Assembly: GCF_014287815.1 (NCBI RefSeq)
Contig: NZ_JACOOQ010000018.1
Coordinates: 6,405 to 70,404 of the forward strand
Origin: Clostridium lentum
GTDB lineage: Bacteria > Bacillota > Clostridia > Clostridiales > Clostridiaceae
Direction of reading: 5' to 3'
DNA length: 64,000 nt
Shown: in pieces, positions 1-8,762 of the stretch
How positions within the stretch are numbered: the stretch's first letter is position 1
Layout: each line of letters begins with the position of its first letter
Notes under the pieces: generated by a model
Seen by the model: only the letters and a program-made list of their open reading frames with translations
The model's database searches: none
Told to the model about the DNA's origin: nothing
Program-made: the position numbers and the translations under genes

Positions 1-1306
1 CTTTCCACTTATTAATAGTTTCTTGAACTATTTCTGGTTCAGTAGATGAAGTCATAGCATACTTAGATGAATACCATCCCCATGGACATACTTCTTCAGC
101 TGGGTAATTTGAAGCATTTTCTGTTGGTGTATAATATTGGTTACCATCAGTTGTATAGTGCTTTCCTTCTACCCCATACCAAGTAAGTTTATTAATTTCT
201 TCATTAGATCTTAATAATTCTATTGCCATTAATGCTCTTTCTGGATTTTTTGAACTAGCATTTATAGCCATACCACCATTTGTATATGGTTGAACAGTTT
301 TAGATATACCTTCTGATAAATCAATTAATTGAGTATTCCATTCAGGATGAACATTATTCATTTCTGTAACGCTATTTGCAACTGATCCTAAATTCCAAAC
401 CATTACAGCTGTTTTTCCTGCTTCAAAATCATCATCTCTAGTAGCTTTACTTGATATTGAGTCAGCAGCCCAATATCCTTTATCAGCAAACTCCTTCATT
501 TTAGTTGCATATTCTAAATACTCATCAGTATCAACAAAGGCAAACACCTCTCCTGAATTATCATTTACATCAAATCCTAAAGTTGGAGTTGGAGCTCCTG
601 ATATAGTATTAAATCCATATCTTTCAAGCATGTATGGCCATTGAAGATTTTGTCCTCCACCATTTGCTATTACTTTTATACCATTGGAGCTTTCACCTGT
701 TGCTACAGCATCCATAAATTTTTCTAATTGATCATAAGAAGTTATTGAGTCAAATCCATATTTGGCCATTAAGTCTCCTCTAACACCAAATACATTTATT
801 CCATATTCACTCTTATCATTTGGAACCATATATACTTTTCCATCTATTTTAGCTTGGCTCCACCCCTCTTCCGGTTCACTTGCATAAATATTTGGTGCAT
901 ATTCTTGAAGCATCTCATCTGATAATTCTAAGAAACCGTTTTTAGTTGCCACTTGACTATAATATCCCCATCCTGAAGCTGTAAATATTAAATCAAAATC
1001 TTCACCTGATTGGAATAATAATTGATATTTTGTTGCTAAATCTGACCATGGAATAAAATTTACTTGTAAAGTTGCATTTATTTCTTCTTTCATTATTGAA
1101 TTTACTTTGTCATATACTTCATCGAAGTCTGCTGGTTTATCACCTATTAAATACATCTTTAATGTTACTTCTTTATCTGTTAATACCCCAGATGCTAGTG
1201 TTCCTGCTGTTCCTGAAGAACTTGATCCACAACCTACCATCATTGTTCCTGCCATTAATGTACTTAGTGCTATAGCAGACATTCTTTTTACTAAATTTCT
1301 TTTCAT
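1..1306 (-). CDS. Sugar ABC transporter substrate-binding lipoprotein (partial, C-terminus beyond window)
   Basis: The reading frame is open from an ATG at 1304-1306 to the window edge, so about 435 N-terminal residues are present and the C-terminus is missing. It starts with a lipoprotein signal peptide (MKRNLVKRMSAIALSTLMAG) and a lipobox ending GCGSSSSG. The mature part reads like a CUT1 (LplA/YtcQ-like) solute-binding protein: TLKMYLIGDKP near the start, then FDLIFTASGWGYY and GKTAVMVWNL. A GGAGAGG ribosome site lies just upstream of the ATG. It is the third gene after two permeases on the same strand, the standard uptake order. It should capture an oligosaccharide outside the membrane. 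The substrate cannot be told from this stretch. Confidence 0.93.
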   Translation of the reverse strand, partial: MKRNLVKRMSAIALSTLMAGTMMVGCGSSSSGTAGTLASGVLTDKEVTLKMYLIGDKPADFDEVYDKVNSIMKEEINATLQVNFIPWSDLATKYQLLFQSGEDFDLIFTASGWGYYSQVATKNGFLELSDEMLQEYAPNIYASEPEEGWSQAKIDGKVYMVPNDKSEYGINVFGVRGDLMAKYGFDSITSYDQLEKFMDAVATGESSNGIKVIANGGGQNLQWPYMLERYGFNTISGAPTPTLGFDVNDNSGEVFAFVDTDEYLEYATKMKEFADKGYWAADSISSKATRDDDFEAGKTAVMVWNLGSVANSVTEMNNVHPEWNTQLIDLSEGISKTVQPYTNGGMAINASSKNPERALMAIELLRSNEEINKLTWYGVEGKHYTTDGNQYYTPTENASNYPAEEVCPWGWYSSKYAMTSSTEPEIVQETINKWK

Positions 1307-1350
1307 CTCTTTTCCTCTCCTTACCATAAGAATTACTATCTATTGTTTTA

Positions 1351-2241
1351 TCAGCCCTTTACAGCTCCAATTGTCACACCACTTACAAAATACTTTTGAA
1401 TAAATGGATAAACTAATATTATTGGTCCTGTAACAATTACTGTAAGTGCCATCTTTAACGATTCACTTGGCATTTCAATTGCTCCTGATACTGCTGAACT
1501 ATTTTGTGCTAGTATCGTCTTGTAAGCTTCAATATTATTAACTATTTTATATAAATAGTATTGAAGTGAATATAAATTTTCATTATTTATAAATAACATT
1601 GAATTATACCAGTCATTCCAATATCCTAAAGCTATTAAAAGACCAACTGTTGCTAATGCTGGTTTAATTAATGGTAGTATAATCTTCACAAATATTGTAA
1701 AGTCCCCTGCACCATCAATCTTAGCTGATTCTGTTAAAGCTTGTGGAATTCCTCCAATATAACTTTTCATAAGTATTATATTGAAAACACTAAGCATTGG
1801 TGGTATTAATAAAGAAAGATAAGTATCTTTTAACCCTAAATATTTAACCATTAAAATGTACCATGGTACTAATCCACCATTAAATAATGTTGTAAAGTAG
1901 AAGTAAAATGAAAATTTATTTCTCCACTTAAAATCTTTTCTTTGTAAAACATAAGCTGTCATTGCCACTATAAATAACCCACAAGCAGTACCAATTATAG
2001 TAAGACTTATAGTTATCCCATAGGCTCTTAAAATTGCCATTGGTTCCTTTAATGCAGTTCCATATGCACTAAGTGATAATTTACTTGGTAAAAGTGAGAA
2101 ACCATTAGCAATGATTTCTTTTTCATCTGTAATTGACCCCATAACTACAATAAGAAATGGAATAAAACAAAACAGTGCAATTAAAGTAACTACTGTATAA
2201 CTTAATATATTAAACGCTTTTATATCCTTTGACTTTTTCAT
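1351..2241 (-). CDS. Carbohydrate ABC transporter permease, LplC/YtcP-like (MalG side)
   Basis: A 296-residue polytopic protein with about six membrane segments. The conserved permease loop that contacts the ATPase reads ESAKIDGAGDFTIFVKI and is followed by ILPLIKPA. The end VSGVTIGAVKG is typical of LplC/YtcP proteins. I use the ATG at 2239-2241: GGAGG stands nine bases upstream, although a TTG directly before it is also possible. It lies 13 bases after the partner permease and 44 bases before the binding protein. As is common for CUT1 systems of Firmicutes, no ATPase gene is nearby, so a shared MsmK-type ATPase elsewhere is inferred. Confidence 0.92.
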   Translation of the reverse strand: MKKSKDIKAFNILSYTVVTLIALFCFIPFLIVVMGSITDEKEIIANGFSLLPSKLSLSAYGTALKEPMAILRAYGITISLTIIGTACGLFIVAMTAYVLQRKDFKWRNKFSFYFYFTTLFNGGLVPWYILMVKYLGLKDTYLSLLIPPMLSVFNIILMKSYIGGIPQALTESAKIDGAGDFTIFVKIILPLIKPALATVGLLIALGYWNDWYNSMLFINNENLYSLQYYLYKIVNNIEAYKTILAQNSSAVSGAIEMPSESLKMALTVIVTGPIILVYPFIQKYFVSGVTIGAVKG

Positions 2242-2254
2242 CAAACATCACCTC

Positions 2255-3235
2255 CTAGAATAATGAATAATCTTTATCATATGATTTAACAATCTTATTA
2301 GTAATAATAATTGTTATGAAACAGAATATTGATTGATAAAGACCTGCAGCTGCTGACATCCCAACTTCTCCTGATTGTATCAGTGATCTAAAGGTAAATG
2401 TATCTATAACATCTGTAATTGGGAATAATGGTCCATTATTTCCTACCAGTTGATAGAACATTTGGAAATCTCCTCTGAAGATATTACCTATTGATAATAA
2501 TGTTAAAATTATTAACGTTGGAACAAGACAAGGTATTGTTACCTTAAATATTCTTTGGAATATGTTTGCTCCATCTATTTGTGCTGCTTCATAGATTTCT
2601 TGGTCAATTCCCATTATAGCTGCTAAATATAATACTGTTCCATATCCAACATTTTTCCATGCACAGAAAGCAGTAATTATTATTGGCCATACCCACTTAG
2701 TCCCATAAAAATTGATACTTTCCATACCTAATTTATTTAAAATTGTGTTTACTGTACCATAATCAACATTTAAGAAATTATAAGCAATCATTCCCACAAC
2801 TACCCAAGAGATAAAGTATGGTAAAAACATTGCTGTTTGTGTAACTTTTTTGAAATACTTGCCTCCAATTTCAGATATAAATATAGCAAGTCCCATCTGT
2901 AATACTGTATTTACTACTATAAATCCTACATTATATAGAATTGTATTTCTAGTTACTGTCCATGCTTGTCCAGATTTAAAGAAATATTCAAAGTTACTGA
3001 AACCTACCCATGGACTTCCAAAAATACCTTCCCTAAAATTATAACTTTTAAATGCTACTATTGCCCCACTCATTGGCAAGTAACTGAAAATAAAGAAATA
3101 CAAAAATGCAGGAATAAGCATCATAAGTAAAACTCTATTCTTTCTTAATGCTCTAGTAAATGATGACTCTTGCTTTATTCCTGCAGTCGAAATCTTATCA
3201 TCACTAAAAACATTGTTCTCAATTTGATTTTCCAT
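2255..3235 (-). CDS. Carbohydrate ABC transporter permease, LplB/YteP-like (MalF side)
   Basis: About 326 residues: a polar N-terminal tail of roughly 35 residues, then six predicted membrane segments. The coupling loop reads EAAQIDGANIFQRIFKV, and the C-terminus (VKSYDKDYSLF) is typical of LplB/YteP permeases. The ATG at 3233-3235 is preferred over a TTG six bases upstream because GGGGGA sits seven bases before the ATG but touches the TTG. It is the first gene of the uptake operon and is divergent from the two-component genes, so the 200-base gap probably holds both promoters and the regulator sites. Confidence 0.92.
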   Translation of the reverse strand: MENQIENNVFSDDKISTAGIKQESSFTRALRKNRVLLMMLIPAFLYFFIFSYLPMSGAIVAFKSYNFREGIFGSPWVGFSNFEYFFKSGQAWTVTRNTILYNVGFIVVNTVLQMGLAIFISEIGGKYFKKVTQTAMFLPYFISWVVVGMIAYNFLNVDYGTVNTILNKLGMESINFYGTKWVWPIIITAFCAWKNVGYGTVLYLAAIMGIDQEIYEAAQIDGANIFQRIFKVTIPCLVPTLIILTLLSIGNIFRGDFQMFYQLVGNNGPLFPITDVIDTFTFRSLIQSGEVGMSAAAGLYQSIFCFITIIITNKIVKSYDKDYSLF

Positions 3236-3281
3236 TGTCAATCCCCCTTATTATACGTTTTCATCTCATGTATAAATAATA

Positions 3282-3332
3282 ACATCTTATAAAAGATGTA
3301 ATTATGGTAAAATTCTTTGATTATAGTAAAAT
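3282..3332. promoter_or_regulatory. Candidate YesN-type operator: inverted repeat plus direct repeats
   Basis: Between the divergent permease and regulator genes lie an inverted repeat (ACATCTT, 4-base gap, AAGATGT at 3282-3299) and two near-identical direct repeats, ATTATGGTAAAAT at 3301-3313 and ATTATAGTAAAAT at 3320-3332. The direct repeats are 19 bp apart, close to two helical turns, which suits an AraC-family regulator with two helix-turn-helix units. They are about 65-100 bases upstream of the permease start. Binding by the adjacent YesN-like regulator is inferred. Confidence 0.45.
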
Positions 3333-3384
3333 ATTTTTATTTTAAACATTTACATAAATAAATTATCTCATTTTTACCTTTTTA

Positions 3385-3414
3385 TTGAAATATATTCTTT
3401 TTTAATGTTATACT
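3385..3414 (+). promoter_or_regulatory. Putative sigma-A promoter of the yesN-yesM operon
   Basis: TTGAAA at 3385-3390 and TATACT at 3409-3414 are separated by 18 bp; each matches the vegetative consensus at five of six positions. The regulator ATG is 29 bases further on, behind GGAGGTG. Confidence 0.5.
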
Positions 3415-3442
3415 TTTATATGATATCTAATGGAGGTGGATT

Positions 3443-4981
3443 ATGATTAAAGTACTTATTGCAGATGACGAAAGATTTACTAGACAAGGTATCCTAGATA
3501 TGGTTGACTGGGACAAGCTTAATGTAAGCGAAGTCAAGGAGGCTTATGATGGTATTAATGCTCTAGAAATATTAAAAGATTTTGAACCAAACATACTTCT
3601 GACAGATGTTCGTATGCCTAGACTAAATGGCATAGATTTAGCATTTAAAACAAGGGAGCTTTATCCTAACTGCATGATACTCTTTATGAGTGGTTATTCA
3701 GATAAAGAATATTTAAAATCTGCTATTAAGCTAAAAGCTATCAATTATGTTGAAAAACCTATTGAAATTGAAGAGTTGGAGGAAAATTTAAATAATGCTA
3801 TCCTTGAATTTGTAAAAAATACTACTATTCATAATAGCATTGAACATACTATTGCCAATGAAATATCATCTATAGATAATTCTGTAGCAGTTAAATCTAT
3901 AATAAGTTCTTACTTTCCTAAAGATTTCAATGACAAATTAGTTGATGGCCATTATGTAAGCGTTTTAATAAAGATTTACAAAAATATTCCAAACAAGTAT
4001 TTGTTTATAGATAAAATTCGTGAAATTATTCATGATTGTGGATTAGAAGGCTTTGTTTCAATGCAAAATGAACAAGATATAGTATTACAGATTTTTTTCT
4101 CAAAGAATATTAAATCAATACATAATTCAAATGTTTTCCAAAGCTTTTTTGCTACTTTAGATGAATATATTAAAAATTATAGCCAATTTTATATATTTGT
4201 AGGCTCTATTGTTACCAATATGCAGGATATGCATAAATCATATGCATATGCTTCTTCATTAGACACTTTATCCTTTTTTAAAGATTATAATTCAGTGATT
4301 TATTTTGAAGAAATTCCTCATAAAACTTGTGCCACTATTGATTCTAATGCTTATTCAGATTTTAAGAGAAATTTGAATAATGAAGATAAACAAGCTGTCT
4401 TAAATGATATTAATAATATAACATCAGAATTTATGCTTAATTGTGGTACAGACATCAATGAAATAAAAAATGTATATAATAAATTTCTAATGCATATATT
4501 TAATTTCTGTCATAGCAGAAATATTAATCTTAATAATTCTGTAAATGAAAATACCAACTTTAATGCTATACTGCAATTTAATAATATCTTTGAAATAAAG
4601 CATTATTTATTAGAAATAATCAAAGATGTATTTTCATGTTTAAAGGAAAAAGATATCTATAATGAGCCAGCATTAAATATAATCAAATATATTAATGAAC
4701 ATTATAATAGCTATGACTTGTCTTTAGAAGATATCAGTAAGAATACATTCTTAACACCTGCATATATATGCGTAATCTTCAAAGATTATACTGGAAAAAC
4801 TGTTAATAAATATATAACTGAATATAGGATAATACAAGCTAAGGAACTGTTGAAGGATTCAAATATAAAAATGAATGATATTGCTTTAAAGGTTGGCTAT
4901 AAAGATGGTAATTATTTTGCAAAGATATTCAAGAAAGAAACAGGCTATACCCCTTCAGAATATAGAAGGAAATTTTTATAA
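3443..4981 (+). CDS. yesN: Response regulator, CheY receiver plus AraC-type DNA-binding domain (YesN-like)
   Basis: A 512-residue protein. Residues 1-120 are a receiver domain with the acidic pair D8-D9, the phosphate acceptor D55 in LLTDVRMP and the conserved lysine in the VEKPIE segment. The middle 270 residues have no motif I recognise. The last 100 residues hold two AraC-type helix-turn-helix units (LSLEDISKNTFLTPAYICVI and the MNDIALKVGYKDGNYFAKIF motif). The stop codon overlaps the kinase start by one base (TAATG), so the pair is translationally coupled. In this family the regulator activates the adjacent sugar transporter, so the divergent permease operon is the likely target. Confidence 0.93.
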   Translation: MIKVLIADDERFTRQGILDMVDWDKLNVSEVKEAYDGINALEILKDFEPNILLTDVRMPRLNGIDLAFKTRELYPNCMILFMSGYSDKEYLKSAIKLKAINYVEKPIEIEELEENLNNAILEFVKNTTIHNSIEHTIANEISSIDNSVAVKSIISSYFPKDFNDKLVDGHYVSVLIKIYKNIPNKYLFIDKIREIIHDCGLEGFVSMQNEQDIVLQIFFSKNIKSIHNSNVFQSFFATLDEYIKNYSQFYIFVGSIVTNMQDMHKSYAYASSLDTLSFFKDYNSVIYFEEIPHKTCATIDSNAYSDFKRNLNNEDKQAVLNDINNITSEFMLNCGTDINEIKNVYNKFLMHIFNFCHSRNINLNNSVNENTNFNAILQFNNIFEIKHYLLEIIKDVFSCLKEKDIYNEPALNIIKYINEHYNSYDLSLEDISKNTFLTPAYICVIFKDYTGKTVNKYITEYRIIQAKELLKDSNIKMNDIALKVGYKDGNYFAKIFKKETGYTPSEYRRKFL

Positions 4982-6747
4982 TGAAATTACCACTGTTGCA
5001 TAATATGAAATTATTTAAAAAATTTGTATTAACATATTGTATCCTTTTAATTATACCTGTTTTAATAATTTCTTCTTATGCCTATGCTAATCTTTCAAAT
5101 ATAATAACTGATAATTTCCTTAACTCAGCCAGTGAATCCTTTGAACAATCATTAGATTATATGAACTATACAGTTTATAAAATTTTTGATACATCTAACA
5201 CCATAGTCGTAAACAATACAGTTACTGATATATTAACTCGTGATGTTGAATCTTATGCTTTAACTGATCAGATATATGATTTTTCTAACCTTCAATCGTA
5301 CCTTTGCTCCTTTGAAAATAATCTGGATATAAAAAAAATAAATCTTTATATAAACGATAAATTTATTTATTCCAGCGAAAATGTGAATTTTTTTAAAGCT
5401 AGCTCTTTAGAAAAAACAAAGGCTGAAGATTGTATCGTAAGTACTAATGCAAGATTTATTTGGGGATCAATGTGGTATCTCAATGAAAACACTGTAAATG
5501 ATACACTGTTTCTCCTTAAAAGTATCAAGAATCCTGATGATCTTTCAAAGGATATAGGCTTTATTAGGATTAATTTTAGAAAGAGCATAATTCAAGATAT
5601 ACTAGATAAAATTAGCCCTCTTGATGATGTTTTCAGCTTTGTAATTAATTCTGATAATAAAATAATAGCATCTTCAAGAGATTTAAAGGACTTATATGAT
5701 AATTCCTCTATAAACTTAGAACTTATAAAAAATGCTGCACAATTATCTAATGAACTTATTACCTTTGATGATGGTAAATTTTATCTGCAAAGTGCTTCTA
5801 TAGATAAAACTGATTGGTATATGGTAAATGTACTTTCCAAATCCAGTATATTATCTACTATTAAAATACAGCGTAATTACTTATTTATAATTGTGGTTTT
5901 AACAAGTATAATGGCAATAATATTAGCTGCTTATTTTGTTAAGCTAATTAATAAAAGATTATTCCAAGTTATTGATGGCATGCGTCAAGTTCCCAATGGA
6001 CAATTAAATAAATATATAGAAAATGATAGTTCAGATGAAGTTGGAGAACTTATTGATAATTATAATTATATGATCAGTAAAATGTCTGTACTTATAGATG
6101 AGCAATACAAACTAGGAAAAGAGGTTAAAAATGCAGAGCTAAAAGCATTGCAATCACAAATTAATCCACACTTCCTCTATAATACACTTGATATGATTAA
6201 CTGGATGGCTTATAGAAATATGAATAAAGAAATAAGTATTGCTGTTAAAAACTTAGCTAAGTTTTATAAACTTTCATTAAATAAAGGAAAAGATATTGTT
6301 ACTATAAAAGATGAAGTAGAACATTCTAAGCTTTACGTAAATCTACAGAATATGAGATATGACAATAGAATTACCCTAACAACTAGACTAGATGAAAACT
6401 TAATGAATTGCTCAATTCCTAAAATTACTTTTCAGCCTATAATAGAAAATTCCATTAATCATGGCATACTAGGAAGGGGCATGGAAAAAGGTTCTATACT
6501 TATCAGTGGCTATATATCTCAAAACAATCTTATAATTCAGATTTCCGATGATGGTATAGGTATTGAAAAGGAAGTGTTACCACTTATATTAAAAGAAAAT
6601 AATTTACAGACAAAAGGTAGTGGCTATGGTTTAAAAAATATTAACCAGAGAATTAAAGTACTTTATGGTGAAAGCTACGGCTTATCCTTTACCAGCAACT
6701 ATAGCTTTGGTACTACTGTAGAAATAACATTGCCTGTAATAATATAA
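4981..6747 (+). CDS. yesM: Sensor histidine kinase, YesM-like (HPK7 class)
   Basis: A 588-residue membrane kinase. It has a membrane segment near residues 15-35, an extracellular sensor region of about 260 residues, a second membrane segment near 298-320, a HAMP linker, and a His-kinase block with the phospho-accepting histidine at about residue 397 in QINPHFLYNTLDMINW. The ATPase region has the N box (FQPIIENSINHG) and glycine boxes (DDGIGI, GSGYGLKNI). The HFLYN motif is diagnostic of the LytS/YesM class. It is expected to sense an extracellular sugar, possibly through the binding protein of the divergent operon, and to phosphorylate the regulator encoded just upstream. Confidence 0.93.
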   Translation: MKLPLLHNMKLFKKFVLTYCILLIIPVLIISSYAYANLSNIITDNFLNSASESFEQSLDYMNYTVYKIFDTSNTIVVNNTVTDILTRDVESYALTDQIYDFSNLQSYLCSFENNLDIKKINLYINDKFIYSSENVNFFKASSLEKTKAEDCIVSTNARFIWGSMWYLNENTVNDTLFLLKSIKNPDDLSKDIGFIRINFRKSIIQDILDKISPLDDVFSFVINSDNKIIASSRDLKDLYDNSSINLELIKNAAQLSNELITFDDGKFYLQSASIDKTDWYMVNVLSKSSILSTIKIQRNYLFIIVVLTSIMAIILAAYFVKLINKRLFQVIDGMRQVPNGQLNKYIENDSSDEVGELIDNYNYMISKMSVLIDEQYKLGKEVKNAELKALQSQINPHFLYNTLDMINWMAYRNMNKEISIAVKNLAKFYKLSLNKGKDIVTIKDEVEHSKLYVNLQNMRYDNRITLTTRLDENLMNCSIPKITFQPIIENSINHGILGRGMEKGSILISGYISQNNLIIQISDDGIGIEKEVLPLILKENNLQTKGSGYGLKNINQRIKVLYGESYGLSFTSNYSFGTTVEITLPVII

Positions 6748-6769
6748 TTTTTAAAGAAAGGACTATATT

Positions 6770-7453
6770 ATGAGTAAAAATAAAGATTTTTTTGATAAAC
6801 CACTATTCACACTACCAAGTTATCTATTTTGGTTCTTACAAGGAGGTGCCTACTTCTTTATCACTAACATATTGCTAGTTTTATTTATAACAGCAACAGC
6901 TATTAATCCTGACTCCTTTAACTTAATAATTTTATTTATTTCCTTGATTCCATTAGGACCATCATTATCAGCCTTATCAGCTTCTACTTCTGAAATATTA
7001 AGAGAAAAATCAATTTCCTTCTCTTCGTATTTCTTTAAGTCATACAAAGATAATTTTGTAAGTAGCCTAAAACTTTGGCTTATAATACTTTTTCTGCTAT
7101 CTCTTATGTTTGTGGATTTTCAATATTTCTTTTTAAACATGCCAAAATATGGCATACATGTTGTATTTGAAATTCTTGCAATATATATAGCTCTTTTAAT
7201 CCTATATGCTATTCCAATAAATTCTCGCTTTGAAATGAAAACAAAAGATATATTTATATTGTCATCATATTATATTATTAAAAAACTTCCTATAACTATC
7301 TTAAAATCTGCAATACTTGTGGGAAGTTTTTACTTAGTATCAAAGACTACATCACTACTTATAATAGTTTTGCCAAGCATAATATCCTTTATTTTTTCTT
7401 TCTATGATAATACTATATTTACTGATATAGAATGTAGTCAGAAAACTGCTTAA
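6770..7453 (+). CDS. yesL: DUF624 family membrane protein, YesL-like
   Basis: A 227-residue protein with about five hydrophobic segments and the family pattern FWFLQGGAYFFITN early on, followed by PLGPSLSALSA. DUF624/YesL proteins are commonly encoded beside YesM/YesN and LplABC-type transporters, as here. Their molecular role is unknown to me. It follows the kinase by 22 bases with an AAAGGA ribosome site, so it belongs to the same transcript, which ends at the hairpin at 7521. Confidence 0.82.
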   Translation: MSKNKDFFDKPLFTLPSYLFWFLQGGAYFFITNILLVLFITATAINPDSFNLIILFISLIPLGPSLSALSASTSEILREKSISFSSYFFKSYKDNFVSSLKLWLIILFLLSLMFVDFQYFFLNMPKYGIHVVFEILAIYIALLILYAIPINSRFEMKTKDIFILSSYYIIKKLPITILKSAILVGSFYLVSKTTSLLIIVLPSIISFIFSFYDNTIFTDIECSQKTA

Positions 7454-7520
7454 ATAGAATTGGGCTATAAAAAAGCCTTTGAAATCAAACAACCATATTA
7501 GTAAAAAAATTAATTATACC

Positions 7521-7557
7521 AAAAATCGCTGCAAGTTTAATACCTACAGCGATTTTT
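7521..7557. terminator. Bidirectional rho-independent terminator
   Basis: An 11-bp stem (AAAAATCGCTG with CAGCGATTTTT) is flanked by A and T runs. It lies between the convergent yesL-like gene and the cation antiporter gene and can end both transcripts. Confidence 0.85.
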
Positions 7558-7570
7558 TACACTTCCCTTT

Positions 7571-8542
7571 TTATACAATCATGAATAACAAGTAACTAAC
7601 TATAATTCCAATAGATGGAATATATAAAATATATTTATTTTTTACTTTATCTTTAATCTTTAATACAGTTAACATTAACATTGTACTGATTATACCAAAT
7701 ATAACTAAGTTTCTTGTTTGACTTTCTGCAAAATCATAAACTGTTCCACCAATAAATAGCACATCAGATATAAAAATAATTAAGAAATTAAATAAATTGC
7801 TTCCTACAATATTTCCTACAGATACATTAAAATTGCCAATCTTAACAAGAGAAACACATGATGTAAGTTCTGGAAGCGAAGTTGCAATACCTAATAATAA
7901 AGCTCCTGCTAAGCTTGCACCTAAATTAAGTCTAGCTGCTATAATATCAGTAACATATGTAATTAATATACTTGATATTACTAATCCAATGCTCACTAAA
8001 ATAAATCTTATAATTATTTGTTTTAATGAAAGTGATGTTGTTACAGCTGTTTCATCTTTAAATTCATCTGCTGTTCCACTATCATCATTGGACATAGTCT
8101 TTACTCCTAATGTATATAATACTAATATTATTATTGAAGTTATTGAAATTGTTACTACTTCAAAATTGACTATATTCAACATATTCAAAGCCACTGCTAC
8201 ATATATAGCAAGTGTAACCCATGCAGTATAGCTATGACTTTTAGATATATTAGACTTTTTAAAGTTGCTTGTCCATAAAATAATAAGCATTGCTATAATG
8301 GTCATATTAAATAAATTGCTTCCTAAAATATTTCCCAAAGAAAGCCCAGGATTCTTTAACCATACTGTTGATGATAAACTTGTTAATAATTCTGGAAGTG
8401 ATGTTACTGCTGATAACAAAACCCCACCTATAAATGCCCCTGATAATTTGGTGTTCTTATCTAATAAATCAACATATACAGATGCCTTAATAGATAATAA
8501 TACTACAGCTATTGCTAGCGCTAAGTAAATTAAATAAATCAT
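7571..8542 (-). CDS. Calcium/sodium antiporter family (CaCA, YrbG-like) membrane protein
   Basis: A 323-residue protein with about ten membrane segments arranged as two related halves. Each half carries the CaCA alpha-repeat signature: SAVTSLPELLTSLSS in the first and GIATSLPELTSCVSL in the second, each followed by GNI(L/V)GSNLFN. An upstream extension of the frame to 8608 is rejected because it would run through the riboswitch terminator. The ATG at 8540-8542 has GGAGGG seven bases before it. The family exchanges Ca2+ or other cations for Na+ or H+. The Mn2+ riboswitch in front suggests that this member exports Mn2+, or Ca2+ with Mn2+. Confidence 0.93.
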   Translation of the reverse strand: MIYLIYLALAIAVVLLSIKASVYVDLLDKNTKLSGAFIGGVLLSAVTSLPELLTSLSSTVWLKNPGLSLGNILGSNLFNMTIIAMLIILWTSNFKKSNISKSHSYTAWVTLAIYVAVALNMLNIVNFEVVTISITSIIILVLYTLGVKTMSNDDSGTADEFKDETAVTTSLSLKQIIIRFILVSIGLVISSILITYVTDIIAARLNLGASLAGALLLGIATSLPELTSCVSLVKIGNFNVSVGNIVGSNLFNFLIIFISDVLFIGGTVYDFAESQTRNLVIFGIISTMLMLTVLKIKDKVKNKYILYIPSIGIIVSYLLFMIV

Positions 8543-8570
8543 ATAAATCCCTCCATTGCTTTGTCCCGCA

Positions 8571-8625
8571 AAAAAAACGAGACTTACAGATAGCATGTCT
8601 CTAAACATACTATCTGTAAGTCTCG
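8571..8625 (-). terminator. Riboswitch-controlled terminator in the antiporter leader
   Basis: On the minus strand CGAGACTTACAGATAG pairs with CTATCTGTAAGTCTCG (16 bp, plus inner pairs), followed by a run of T. The 5' arm contains TACAGA, which can also pair with TCTGTA at the start of the upstream aptamer. The aptamer and the terminator are therefore mutually exclusive. Confidence 0.9.
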
Positions 8626-8712
8626 TTATTTAAGATAATACCAGACCATAAAGGCCATGATTGTTGATATTATCACAGTAATTCACTGCTAACTACTCCC
8701 CTACAGAACTTA
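8582..8712 (-). promoter_or_regulatory. yybP-ykoY family (Mn2+) riboswitch
   Basis: Read on the minus strand, the leader has the family hallmarks: GGGGAGTAG just after the P1 strand, then TCAACAATCATGGCC, then GGTCTGGTA. P1 can form between TCTGTA (near 8704-8709) and TACAGA inside the terminator arm. Metal binding would stabilise P1, break the terminator and turn the antiporter on. This fits the known Mn2+-induced, antitermination behaviour of the class. The identification rests on recalled consensus, not a covariance search. Confidence 0.82.
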
Positions 8713-8762
8713 TTATATTGATTATATACTTAAAAGAATATAATTTCAAGGAGTTTTTTATT

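Noticed and set aside
1107..1403. Plus-strand open frame opposite the binding-protein start
   Set aside because: It is antisense to a clear lipoprotein signal peptide and to the permease end; no ribosome site and no recognisable protein.
8543..8608. In-frame N-terminal extension of the CaCA antiporter
   Set aside because: It would be encoded by the riboswitch terminator hairpin and lacks a ribosome site; the ATG at 8540-8542 has GGAGGG.
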